The position numbers and the translations under genes are program-made. A stretch of 63,039 bases of DNA. It comes from an uncultured Eubacteriales bacterium. Its GTDB lineage: Bacteria > Bacillota > Clostridia > Lachnospirales > Bianqueaceae. The notes beneath the pieces are model-generated. The model made no database searches. It saw nothing but the letters and a program-made list of their open reading frames with translations, and was not told the origin of the DNA. The stretch spans positions 1 to 63,039 of the forward strand of contig CACZRP010000020.1 of the NCBI GenBank assembly GCA_902783575.1, written 5' to 3'. Within the stretch, counting starts at the first letter, position 1. Each line of letters begins with the position of its first letter. Shown here in pieces: positions 25,182 to 33,016 of this stretch.

Positions 25182-26079
25182 GACGTCCTCCTTGCATTTG
25201 ATTTGCTTTATGTTTATGTTTGTTTTTCCCATGCTTACCGGTAACAAACAAAGATATGACCAGAGCAATAAACAGAATCGGAATAGCCACAGCCGGAACA
25301 GCGAGCCTCGGAGAAATCCGGACCGCGTCTGAGGTTATTCTGACAGCCGCCTCAGGCTGGTCGGAATCAAATCCGATACGGCGTCCTCTGACCAGAAGCC
25401 GATGGGTATTCACTCCATAGGGAGTGCATGTGATGAGGGTCACATAATCCTCTCCCGGAGTAAGACCAAGAGTGGAAAGATCCGACGGAAGTACCACATG
25501 GATATCGTCCACCTGATACGCCAGCACTTCGCCCAGAACCCGGATATAGAACACATCCCCCAACGCCATCTTGTCAAGGTCAGTAAACAGTCTGGCGGAA
25601 GGAAGGCCCCGGTGGCCTGTCAGAAGTGTATGGGAGGTCTCTCCTCCCACCGGAAGTGACGAGCTGGAAATATGCCCGATGGCAATCTGCAGCACAGTTT
25701 CTTCCGAGCCGTGATAGATGGGGAGTTCAACGTTAATCTTGGGAATATCGATGTATCCCATAATACCGGTTCCTGAAATGTCCAGAACCTTTTTGTAACG
25801 GTTAAGCTCCTCTTCTGTCAGCTCCCATCCCAGGGGATGAGCAGCCAGTTCACGGTTATAAGCCTGGGCAGATTCCCACAACGCTTCATACTGGGAATCA
25901 TCCATCTGCTCTACCGCACGGACATAGCTGGAGATCGCGCGCGACTGGTGAATCTGGTTCCAGTAATCGCTGATGGAGGGATAAGCCATAATGCCTACAC
26001 CCAAGACCATAATCGCAATCAGAAGGATGGTTCCCAAAGAAGAGTTTTTCTTTTTTCTGGGTCTTTTTTCAGAACTCAT
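25138..26079 (-). CDS. Class C (pilus) sortase
   Basis: A 313-residue sortase. It has an N-terminal TM helix (about 14-32), the catalytic His in LLTGHRGLP, the Cys in TLITCTPYG and the Arg in LLVRGRR, and a C-terminal TM helix (about 262-284), all typical of class C enzymes that polymerise pilins. The usual lid motif (Asp-Pro-aromatic) is not seen; the matching place reads VLDISGTGIMGY. A His/Lys-rich tail follows. It is the first gene of the operon, downstream of a good promoter, and overlaps the Cna-B-like gene by 44 nt. The family call is firm; the missing lid and missing LPxTG partners leave its substrate unclear. Confidence 0.92.
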   Translation of the reverse strand: MSSEKRPRKKKNSSLGTILLIAIMVLGVGIMAYPSISDYWNQIHQSRAISSYVRAVEQMDDSQYEALWESAQAYNRELAAHPLGWELTEEELNRYKKVLDISGTGIMGYIDIPKINVELPIYHGSEETVLQIAIGHISSSSLPVGGETSHTLLTGHRGLPSARLFTDLDKMALGDVFYIRVLGEVLAYQVDDIHVVLPSDLSTLGLTPGEDYVTLITCTPYGVNTHRLLVRGRRIGFDSDQPEAAVRITSDAVRISPRLAVPAVAIPILFIALVISLFVTGKHGKNKHKHKANQMQGGRHESTEENESMEDEA

Positions 26080-26124
26080 ATCTCTCCTTTGAAATTCCTA
26101 TTCCCCTGCATATTATTATGTGAA

Positions 26125-26153
26125 ATTATACTATACTGCAGTCTAAAAATCAA
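26125..26153 (-). promoter_or_regulatory. Promoter of the surface-appendage operon
   Basis: On the minus strand: TTGATT (-35, 26148-26153), 17-nt spacer, TATAAT (-10, 26125-26130). About 45 nt of leader precede the sortase ATG (AAAGGAG site). This is the only good promoter I found upstream of the chain of abutting genes that ends with lepB. Confidence 0.65.
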
Positions 26154-26197
26154 TCAAAAATTGGAGAAACATGCGTATAGTTTGAGGTAATTCTCTC

Positions 26198-26250
26198 CTA
26201 AAATAAAACAAAAGACTATATAGATAACTTGAGTTATTAACTATATAGTC
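26198..26250 (-). terminator. Terminator of the coiled-coil protein gene
   Basis: A long AT-rich palindrome, GACTATATAG / CTATATAGTC (26214-26223 and 26241-26250) with an inner ATAAC / GTTAT pair, is followed on the minus strand by TTTTGTTTTATTTT. It lies 37 nt after the stop at 26287 and isolates this gene from the sortase operon. Confidence 0.75.
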
Positions 26251-26286
26251 TCTGATGGTTAATTTCTTGTCCAATCAGTGGGACAA

Positions 26287-26940
26287 TCAGTCATCCGCCT
26301 TGCTGAGAATTCCCTGAAGCAGTCCCTTAAGGTCGTTGTGCTCGCTGACCATCTGCTCCATCTTGACCCGGACCTCCTCCCAGTAGGCTTTGGACTGGGC
26401 GCGGGCATCCTCCACCATCTTATCAGTCTTCAGCTTGGTCTCGGCAATCTGCTTGTCACAGGTTTCCCTGGTGGTTTCCAGCAGAAGAGCTGCCTTGGCC
26501 TTGCTGTCGGCAATGATCTTCTGAGAGGATTCGGTGGAATCCTTGGAATCGGTTTTTGCCTGTTCCAGAATCTCATCCGCCTGGGCTTTGGCGTCGTAAA
26601 TCATTTTACGGGAATCTTCCATGCTCTTGGCCAGAATCTCATCAGCCTTGGCCTGATGCTCCTGCTCATACTGATCGGCGGCTTTCATTTTATCATCGGA
26701 ATACGTTTTGGCGTTTTCCAGATAGATGTCCGCGGCTTTCTGGGCTTCCTCAAATACCTCTGTGAGCTTCAGGGAAGCTTCGGCAATGGATCCTGCCTCC
26801 TGAAGCTTGATTTCCTTTGTCTTCTGCTTAGCCTTGAGAATATCAATCTGCTCATTCAGCAGCTCTATTTCCTGGGCCTGATCCAGAAGGATTTCCAGTA
26901 ACTCGGAACGACTCAGTTTCTTCAATTCTTTATCTGTCAT
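26287..26940 (-). CDS. Coiled-coil protein of unknown function
   Basis: A 217-residue protein that is almost all charged helix, opening with MTDKELKKLSRSELLEILLDQ (shown here in part: KKLSRSELLEIL). Heptad-like coiled coil runs from about 20 to 210, with Ala/Lys/Glu-rich stretches reminiscent of DivIVA or ATP-synthase b subunits; it is not either. It lacks a membrane helix. I recall similar 'KLSRxELLE' proteins near SARP/sortase loci in Lachnospiraceae, though I cannot check that here. It is a monocistronic gene directly upstream of the surface operon, with its own terminator and a promoter that overlaps the divergent folT promoter. Confidence 0.8.
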   Translation of the reverse strand: MTDKELKKLSRSELLEILLDQAQEIELLNEQIDILKAKQKTKEIKLQEAGSIAEASLKLTEVFEEAQKAADIYLENAKTYSDDKMKAADQYEQEHQAKADEILAKSMEDSRKMIYDAKAQADEILEQAKTDSKDSTESSQKIIADSKAKAALLLETTRETCDKQIAETKLKTDKMVEDARAQSKAYWEEVRVKMEQMVSEHNDLKGLLQGILSKADD

Positions 26941-26975
26941 ATTGCTCAGCCCCTTTCCCTGCTCTCTTTCTAATT

Positions 26976-27004
26976 ATTCTATCATTCTCATTTGACGAAT
27001 GCAA
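26976..27004 (-). promoter_or_regulatory. Possible promoter of the coiled-coil gene
   Basis: On the minus strand: TTGCAT (26999-27004), 17-nt spacer, TAGAAT (26976-26981). A moderate match. It overlaps the -35 box of the divergent folT promoter, so the two cannot be fully occupied at the same time. Confidence 0.45.
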
Positions 27005-27021
27005 GAGCTCCGTGTTATACT
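26992..27021 (+). promoter_or_regulatory. Promoter of folT
   Basis: TTGACG (-35, 26992-26997), 18-nt spacer, TATACT (-10, 27016-27021). The leader to the TTG start at 27071 is about 45 nt and is too short for a tetrahydrofolate riboswitch. Confidence 0.6.
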
Positions 27022-27070
27022 GCAACCGTAACTGCATTGTCCTGCTCGTGTAAAAATGTGAGGTTCTCTA

Positions 27071-27622
27071 TTGAATAAAGATTTCAAGCCCTTCCGGGAT
27101 TCCATGGCGGAACTCAAAAACGTCCGCTCCCTGACCGGCATCAGCATGCTGCTGGCGCTGGATCTGGTGCTGAATCTGTTTGCGGCGGTTCAGATTACGG
27201 ATTCCCTGCGTCTCAGCTTCGGATTTATCGCCGCTGCTCTGATGGGAATGCTCTACGGACCCGTGCCGGCCGGACTGGCCTGCGGCATCGTAGATATCCT
27301 TCAGCTCTTCATCAAGCCGACGGGCCCCTATTTTCCGGGGTTTACCCTTTCCTCCGTACTGACGGGCATCATCTTTGGTCTTTTCTTATATAAAAACCAT
27401 CATACGCTGCCCCGGATTATCATTTCCAAGGCTCTGATCAACGTACTGATCCATCTGCTGCTGAACAGCCTGTGGATCACCGTTCTTTACGGCTATGCCT
27501 TCTGGGCCAACCTTCCCGGCAGAATTCTCAAGAATCTGGGAATGCTGCCTGTGGAGATTATCATTCTCTGGCTTCTTCTGCCTGCCGTGACAAGGATTCT
27601 CTCGCATCAGAGGAAACCCTGA
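27071..27622 (+). CDS. ECF transporter S component, folate-type (FolT-like)
   Basis: A 183-residue membrane S component of an energy-coupling factor vitamin transporter. Six hydrophobic helices are seen, with 'LALDLVLNLFA', 'SLRLSFGFIAAALMGMLYGP' and 'AGLACGIVDILQLFIKPTGPYFPG', the pattern of folate-binding FolT proteins. Function needs shared EcfA/T subunits encoded elsewhere. The start is TTG, with GTGAGG 8 nt upstream. The 3' end overlaps the convergent glycosyltransferase gene by 62 nt. The vitamin is inferred from family resemblance; queuosine- or other-type S components are possible. Confidence 0.85.
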   Translation: MNKDFKPFRDSMAELKNVRSLTGISMLLALDLVLNLFAAVQITDSLRLSFGFIAAALMGMLYGPVPAGLACGIVDILQLFIKPTGPYFPGFTLSSVLTGIIFGLFLYKNHHTLPRIIISKALINVLIHLLLNSLWITVLYGYAFWANLPGRILKNLGMLPVEIIILWLLLPAVTRILSHQRKP

Positions 27623-30524
27623 TTCCGAAAATTTTCCTGATCTCCGGCTCCAGATATTCCGTGGTGGAGGTTTCCAGAACTCTCTGTCTGGCGGCACTGC
27701 CCAGCCTTGCAGCCTGACCGGGGTTGTCCAGGGCTTCTAGAAGCGCTGTTTTCCAGTCGCCATGGAGAACCCGGATATCCGCGTAGGATGCATCGGAAAT
27801 GACCGGCACCTCCATGAGAGCCGCTTCCAGCGGCCGGCTGTCCATATGCCAGAAGACGGGCGCAAAACCGGCGGAATGAGGAATCAGCAGATAGGAGATA
27901 TCCGTCATCTGAAGATCGATTTCCAGCCAGGATGAAATGGTCACTGTGTCAATTCTTGTATCATAATATTTCAGGGATTCCGGGATTTCCGGATTTCCGA
28001 TCAGTTTAAGTCTGAAGTCTTCCCTCTCGCTCATGAGCTCCTGAAGCACCGGCGCGATCATCTCCAGGTCTTCCTGCTGAGACACATCGACGTTGATATA
28101 GCCGAAGGTCAGCTGCGGGAGGGATTTTTCTTTCTTCTCCAAAGCCTCATTGGCCAGGGTCTGCATCTCATAGCTGACGGCATTCTTTTGCACCAGTGTC
28201 CGAAGATATTTATATTTCTGCCGGACAGCGATCCTCAGGGATTCATCAGGCACCAGACAGCCGCGGCTCCGCTCCATGCCCGGATGGAATTGCTTGTCTT
28301 CCGGGTCCAGATTACTGATGCTGAACCACATTTCAATGCCGTTGCGGTCCGCATAGTCGTAGATTCTGGAAAGCTTCCGGCTCCAGCTGCAGTCATAGAT
28401 CAATATCTGCTGATAATGCTTCAGCTCGGATATCCACACCTTGGATACGGGCTTGATATCTGCGGAAACACCGTACTCCAGCAGCTGCTCCCTCAGGTGC
28501 TGCAGTCTGAAGCGCATGAAGAAATTGTCATGCTGATATAAAAACAGATAATGACGCAGCTGTTTGGATTTGGGCAGACCCTGTCCTCTGGCGAAGGCCA
28601 TCAGCTGACCCAGGATATCTCCCGGGTCTGTCTCTTCAATTAAAAGGCCGTCCTGATAACGCCTCACCTGCTGCTGGGCGGCTCCGATGGGCAGCGAAGC
28701 CACGGGAAGCCCCATGTCAATGGCTGTTCTGACCTGCACGGAATAGACCTCCGGACGCAGGGAACAGTACAGGATCATATCGATATCGTGCTGAAGCATC
28801 AGGTTGGGAATCTGAGAAAAGCGGAAACTGGAAATCTCCTTAAAATGCTTGGATGAGATTTTTTCCGCCGCATCGCCGAACAGGAAGAACCGGATATTCA
28901 GATTCTTCATATCTGCGGTTCTGACCAGGGATTTCACCATCTCCAGTCCTTCCAGCTCTCCCAGAGGGCCCAAAAGGGCTACATTGACATAGTCCGTGTT
29001 CTTGAACCGGCGTTTCAGCCTGGGGAACCGGGTATTCTGCTCCGATACGATGTGCAGCTGCTCCAGACTTTCGTAGATCTTCTTGAGCATGAACAGGGAA
29101 TCCTCGGAGAAAATACGGATTTCCTGGCAGCTCTCCAGGAATCTCTTCCAGTGGCTGCGCCATTCCTCCATGGAGGGTATCTTGGCCGCATGGGAAAGAT
29201 CCATCTGGGCCAGACATTTTTCACAGTCCTCCTGAGCAGGAAGGTGACAGTATTTCCCGTCTTGGCCAATCAGGGTTACGCCCGGGCAAAGGGGATAATA
29301 ATCATGAATCGCCGCCACCAGCCGCGCGCCGGCTTTTTCGGCGTAGCGCCGGATGGCCTTCTGGTGTTCAAAAAGGTCAGGATAGTTTCTTAAATCCTCC
29401 ACCAGCAGCGTATTGGTTTTCAGAAGGTCCGAAAAATGGAACACACCGCCCAGGTCGCGCATCTGCAAAGTCTGCTTCTGACCCTGGAAGGTCAGCTCCG
29501 CCAGGTAATGACGGTGAAAAAAGTCATACCAGACATAGGTGATGGAATCTCCCTTGGTCTGATGATCCTCGACGTAACGCTGATAATAGGCGGTTTTGTT
29601 CTGGGATCCGAAAATCAGATGTCCGCGGTTGGAAAGCTGTGAAGTCAGACGGGTAAAGACATAGGCTCTCACCGGCACCAGCTTGTCGTCCTTGAAATAG
29701 TCGGTCAGGAGTTTGCTGTAGCCGGGGTGCTTTTCCAGGATTCGCCTGGTAAACTGCTCGTCCATCCGCCGGTGTTCCTCCGGACGGTAGACTCCGGTAT
29801 GACCATGGAAAACATAAAGATTCTCCACTGCCACGTTGCGGTAGCCGGCCTGAGCTGCACGGATACACCACTCTCTGCTGCAGCCGTAGTTTTCTTCAAA
29901 GGTCTGCTGATCCAGGATACCGATCTTCTTGATAACGCTGCGGTTCAGCGCCATGCAAAAGCCGTCTCCCATGGGAATGGTGGTATACAGCGACCGCAGC
30001 TGACGGAAGCATTCGTCCACCCTGTCCACGGGAAGATCCTGGAAGATCTGGTTCTCCACGCCGGGCTGCGGGAATCCGGTAATGATTCCCAGGTTGGAAA
30101 TGGGCGTGCAGCTGGCTACGGTGGGATCCTTGATCAGGGGCGCGGCCAGTCTCTCCAGCCAGCCGTCGGGCAGCACCACATCGGTGTTCAGAATCACCAC
30201 GTGGTTTCTGGTCATAATCAGACCGCGGTTGATGGTTTTAATGGTACCGATATTGTGTTCACTTCGAATCAGCCGGACGTTGGAATGCGATTCCGCATAG
30301 TCCTTCAGGAATCTGATGGTCCGGGGATCGGTGCTGGCATCATCCATCAGGATGAGCCGGTAGCGGATGGAAGTATGTTCAATACTCTCAATGCACCGGG
30401 GAAGAAGAGAAAAACTGTTATAGACGGGAAGCACGATATCCATTTCCAGATCGCCCAGACCGCTGTAGATTTCATCGCTGCGGCGCACATACTGATCCAG
30501 AATCTGACGATAATCAGCAACCAT
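27561..30524 (-). CDS. Three-module glycosyltransferase (GT2 followed by two GT-B-like domains)
   Basis: A 987-residue protein. The first module (about 25-290) is GT2: MDIVLPVYNSF, LMDDASTD and LNTDVVLPDGW carry the DxD-type metal site. The second (about 300-650) has 'AAIHDYYPLCPG' and nearby paired Cys (CHLPAQEDCEKC), as in rhamnan/polysaccharide GT4-like enzymes, and ends with a GT-B nucleotide-binding half. The third (about 660-960) is another, more degenerate GT-B-like half. This suggests polymer or repeat-unit synthesis of a cell-surface glycan. AGGAGG lies 5 nt before the ATG. It is the last gene of the mtaB operon and its end overlaps folT convergently. Acceptor and sugars are unknown. 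Confidence 0.82.
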   Translation of the reverse strand: MVADYRQILDQYVRRSDEIYSGLGDLEMDIVLPVYNSFSLLPRCIESIEHTSIRYRLILMDDASTDPRTIRFLKDYAESHSNVRLIRSEHNIGTIKTINRGLIMTRNHVVILNTDVVLPDGWLERLAAPLIKDPTVASCTPISNLGIITGFPQPGVENQIFQDLPVDRVDECFRQLRSLYTTIPMGDGFCMALNRSVIKKIGILDQQTFEENYGCSREWCIRAAQAGYRNVAVENLYVFHGHTGVYRPEEHRRMDEQFTRRILEKHPGYSKLLTDYFKDDKLVPVRAYVFTRLTSQLSNRGHLIFGSQNKTAYYQRYVEDHQTKGDSITYVWYDFFHRHYLAELTFQGQKQTLQMRDLGGVFHFSDLLKTNTLLVEDLRNYPDLFEHQKAIRRYAEKAGARLVAAIHDYYPLCPGVTLIGQDGKYCHLPAQEDCEKCLAQMDLSHAAKIPSMEEWRSHWKRFLESCQEIRIFSEDSLFMLKKIYESLEQLHIVSEQNTRFPRLKRRFKNTDYVNVALLGPLGELEGLEMVKSLVRTADMKNLNIRFFLFGDAAEKISSKHFKEISSFRFSQIPNLMLQHDIDMILYCSLRPEVYSVQVRTAIDMGLPVASLPIGAAQQQVRRYQDGLLIEETDPGDILGQLMAFARGQGLPKSKQLRHYLFLYQHDNFFMRFRLQHLREQLLEYGVSADIKPVSKVWISELKHYQQILIYDCSWSRKLSRIYDYADRNGIEMWFSISNLDPEDKQFHPGMERSRGCLVPDESLRIAVRQKYKYLRTLVQKNAVSYEMQTLANEALEKKEKSLPQLTFGYINVDVSQQEDLEMIAPVLQELMSEREDFRLKLIGNPEIPESLKYYDTRIDTVTISSWLEIDLQMTDISYLLIPHSAGFAPVFWHMDSRPLEAALMEVPVISDASYADIRVLHGDWKTALLEALDNPGQAARLGSAARQRVLETSTTEYLEPEIRKIFGIRVSSDARESLSRQAEEARE

Positions 30525-30557
30525 GTTTTTCCTCCTTTCCTCAGGGTATGAGTTTTT

Positions 30558-31811
30558 TTATTTTGAATCCTTCACCAGGACTGCGCCTTCGGGTACCGGC
30601 ATTTCCGGCGCGGGAATATACAGGTGTTCCTGGGCATGGGGCGCGCTATCGGTTTCCTCCCCCGTTTCGGTACGGATATAGGAAATGGAAACCGGCTCCG
30701 GTTTTCTGCCCGGCAGCAGTGCATACAGGGTATCCCCCTTCAAAAACTTGCCCCGCTGCTCGATCAGCAGCTCCTTTTCTCCGGACTTCAGGACTTTCGC
30801 CGCGAAATCAATCTGTTTAATATATGCGGCGGAGGAATAAACCTGATCCTCCGGTCCCGGCTGACCCAGATAAAAGCCGGTGGTATAGCTGCGGTGGCTC
30901 ACCAGAGAAAGCTGCTCTTTGTAATAGCCAAGCTTTGACCGATACAGGGCAGGATCCTCCGCCAGATCATCCAGGGCTTCCCGGTAGATCTTGGTCACCA
31001 TGGCCACATACAGAGGTGTTTTCATCCGTCCCTCCAGCTTGATGCTGGAGACGCCGACCTGAATCATCTCGGGAAGGTACTCTATCATGCAGAGATCCTT
31101 GCTGTTGAAAATATAGGTGCCTTCCTCCCCTTCCGTCACAGGGAAATACTCTCCGGGGCGGGTTTCCTCCACCAGGGAATATTTCCAGCGGCAGGGATGG
31201 GAACACATCCCGAGGTTGCTGTCTCTGCCTGACAGGTAGCTGGACAGAAGGCAGCGGCCGGAAATGGAAATGCACATGGCACCGTGGGCAAAGGCCTCAA
31301 TGCTCAGGTTTTCAGGGGTATGGCTGCGGATCTCGGCCAGCTCCTTCAGGGATACTTCCCTGGCGGCCACAATCCGTTTCACTCCCTGGGCTGCCCAGAA
31401 ATTGAAGGTGGCGTAGTTGGTGGCGCTGGCCTGGGTGGAGAGATGGATCTCCATATCCGGAACCACGGTTCTGGCGATGTGGATCATTCCCGCATCCGCC
31501 ATAATCAGGGCATCCACTCCGATGCTGTCAAGATATTGCAGATATTCTCCCAGCCCGTCCAGATGATCGTTATGGGCAATAATATTCACTGTCACATGTA
31601 CCCGGACGCCATACTGATGGGCAAATTCCACCGCTTCCTCCAGCTGGGAGCGGTCAAAATTCCTGGCCTTGGCCCTGAGGCCGTACATTTCTCCACCTAA
31701 GTAGACCGCGTCTGCTCCGTAGAGCACCGCGGTCTTCAAAGCCTCCAGGGATCCGGCGGGAGACAGAAGCTCCATGCCCCGGATCCTTTTGGGGGTATAT
31801 GCGTTATTCAT
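30558..31811 (-). CDS. Peptidase U32 family protein
   Basis: A 417-residue U32-family protein. The N-terminus carries the family signature ELLSPAGSLEALKTAV with GADAVYLGGEMYGLRAKARNF; later GAMCISISGRCLLSSYLSGR, MCSHPCRWKY and SIKLEGRMKTPLYVA follow. Members include tRNA hydroxylation proteins (TrhP) and other Cys-rich iron-sulfur-linked enzymes. I start at the ATG at 31811, which overlaps the mltG stop (ATGAATAA); a downstream ATG at 31775 with AAAAGGA is an alternative. The longer in-frame extension upstream is antisense-like sequence inside mltG and is not believed. Confidence 0.9.
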   Translation of the reverse strand: MNNAYTPKRIRGMELLSPAGSLEALKTAVLYGADAVYLGGEMYGLRAKARNFDRSQLEEAVEFAHQYGVRVHVTVNIIAHNDHLDGLGEYLQYLDSIGVDALIMADAGMIHIARTVVPDMEIHLSTQASATNYATFNFWAAQGVKRIVAAREVSLKELAEIRSHTPENLSIEAFAHGAMCISISGRCLLSSYLSGRDSNLGMCSHPCRWKYSLVEETRPGEYFPVTEGEEGTYIFNSKDLCMIEYLPEMIQVGVSSIKLEGRMKTPLYVAMVTKIYREALDDLAEDPALYRSKLGYYKEQLSLVSHRSYTTGFYLGQPGPEDQVYSSAAYIKQIDFAAKVLKSGEKELLIEQRGKFLKGDTLYALLPGRKPEPVSISYIRTETGEETDSAPHAQEHLYIPAPEMPVPEGAVLVKDSK

Positions 31812-32988
31812 CTTCATCTTCGTAATCTTCGTCTTCTGTATCTTCGTCGTCTTCGCCTTCTTCACTGTCACGCACATAGGTGCCGTTGGATACAGCTTCA
31901 AATTCGGCATAGTCAGAAGTAAACAGATGCTCACCGGAGCCATCCTCAAAGGCGATGAAATACAGCCAGTCGCCTTCGGCCGGCTGAAGCACCGCTTCAA
32001 TGCTGGTCTGTCCGGGATTGCTAATGGGGCCCACCGGGAATCCGGAATACTTGTAGGTATTGTATTTGGATTCGACTTCCAGATCGGAATAGCTGACAAA
32101 GTCGTCGCCGGTACCCTCTTTCTGCAGCGCGTACAGAATGGTACAGTTCAGACCCCAGAAAAGGCCTTCCTCGTTACGGTTGAACAGAACCCGGGCCACC
32201 TTGGGGGCTTCCTCCGCCAGCATGGCTTCACGCTCGATACAGGAGGCCATGGTAATGACCTGGTCCACCGTCAGACCCATTTCCTGAGCCTGCTGCTTCC
32301 AGAGCACATGCTTCTCCCATTTACGCTCAAACTCACGGAGCATACGGCGGACAATGCCCTCAGCGCCGTTTTCAGGGATGATATCATAGGTATCGGGCCA
32401 CAGATAACCCTCCAGCAGGAATTCCCTGTCGGAGCGGTGATTGATCTGGCCGTAATAGTCGAAGTCATAGTCTGTGCGGTTGCAGGCAGCTTCAAATTCT
32501 GAAGCCAGGCAGATGTTCTGCTCTTCCAGATACTGGCCGATCTGTCTTACAGACCAGCCTTCGGGAATGGTAATGGTCACAGACTCGGCCTTACCGCCTT
32601 CCTGGAGGACTTCCATGATGGTCTCCTCCGGCATGCCCTTGACGATCTTGTAAACGCCGTACTGGAAATTGTTTTCCGCGCCGGTGAGCTTTGCCTTGAT
32701 ACGGAACAGCAGCACATTCTCCACCAGGCCGGATTCCTTCAGCAGCTCTCCGATTTCCTTGGCGGTGGAACCCTCGGGGATATTGATGGTGATCACTTCA
32801 CCATCGGGGTCGTAGGTCTCAAATTCATCGGTTTTGATAAAGTTGAAGGTAGCGCTGTAAGCCAGCACCATAATTCCGGCCAGCAGCAGCGCGACGCCTG
32901 CAAATATAACGGCATTCTTGACGTTTCTGGCAAGAAAGGCCAGAAGACGATTGAATCCGTCTACAATGACTGCACCAACTTTTGCCAT
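31804..32988 (-). CDS. mltG: Endolytic murein transglycosylase MltG
   Basis: A 394-residue membrane-anchored enzyme that cuts nascent glycan strands. One TM helix lies at about 23-45; a LysM-like region with 'NIPEGSTAKEIGELLKES' follows; the catalytic domain contains LEGYLWPDTYDI and TMASCIEREA with the catalytic Glu, then GFPVGPISNPG near the end. The C-terminus is an acidic Asp/Glu tail. It lies between RNase J (28-nt gap) and the U32 gene (8-nt overlap), which is the usual place in these genomes. Confidence 0.95.
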   Translation of the reverse strand: MAKVGAVIVDGFNRLLAFLARNVKNAVIFAGVALLLAGIMVLAYSATFNFIKTDEFETYDPDGEVITINIPEGSTAKEIGELLKESGLVENVLLFRIKAKLTGAENNFQYGVYKIVKGMPEETIMEVLQEGGKAESVTITIPEGWSVRQIGQYLEEQNICLASEFEAACNRTDYDFDYYGQINHRSDREFLLEGYLWPDTYDIIPENGAEGIVRRMLREFERKWEKHVLWKQQAQEMGLTVDQVITMASCIEREAMLAEEAPKVARVLFNRNEEGLFWGLNCTILYALQKEGTGDDFVSYSDLEVESKYNTYKYSGFPVGPISNPGQTSIEAVLQPAEGDWLYFIAFEDGSGEHLFTSDYAEFEAVSNGTYVRDSEEGEDDEDTEDEDYEDEDE

Positions 32989-33016
32989 ATTGCTCTCCTC
33001 TTAGATGCCTTATCTT

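Noticed and set aside
26080..26124. c-di-GMP riboswitch in the leader of the sortase operon
   Set aside because: The leader is only about 45 nt and shows no GGTCACGCAAAGGGCAAA-like core (core cited in part).
27022..27070. Tetrahydrofolate riboswitch before folT
   Set aside because: The leader is about 45 nt long and lacks the GGAGAGUAGA and other conserved parts that I know of THF aptamers.
31812..32099. N-terminal extension of the U32 protein to 513 residues
   Set aside because: The extra 96 codons lie inside mltG in another frame, have no ribosome site, and the translation is low-complexity and unlike U32 proteins.
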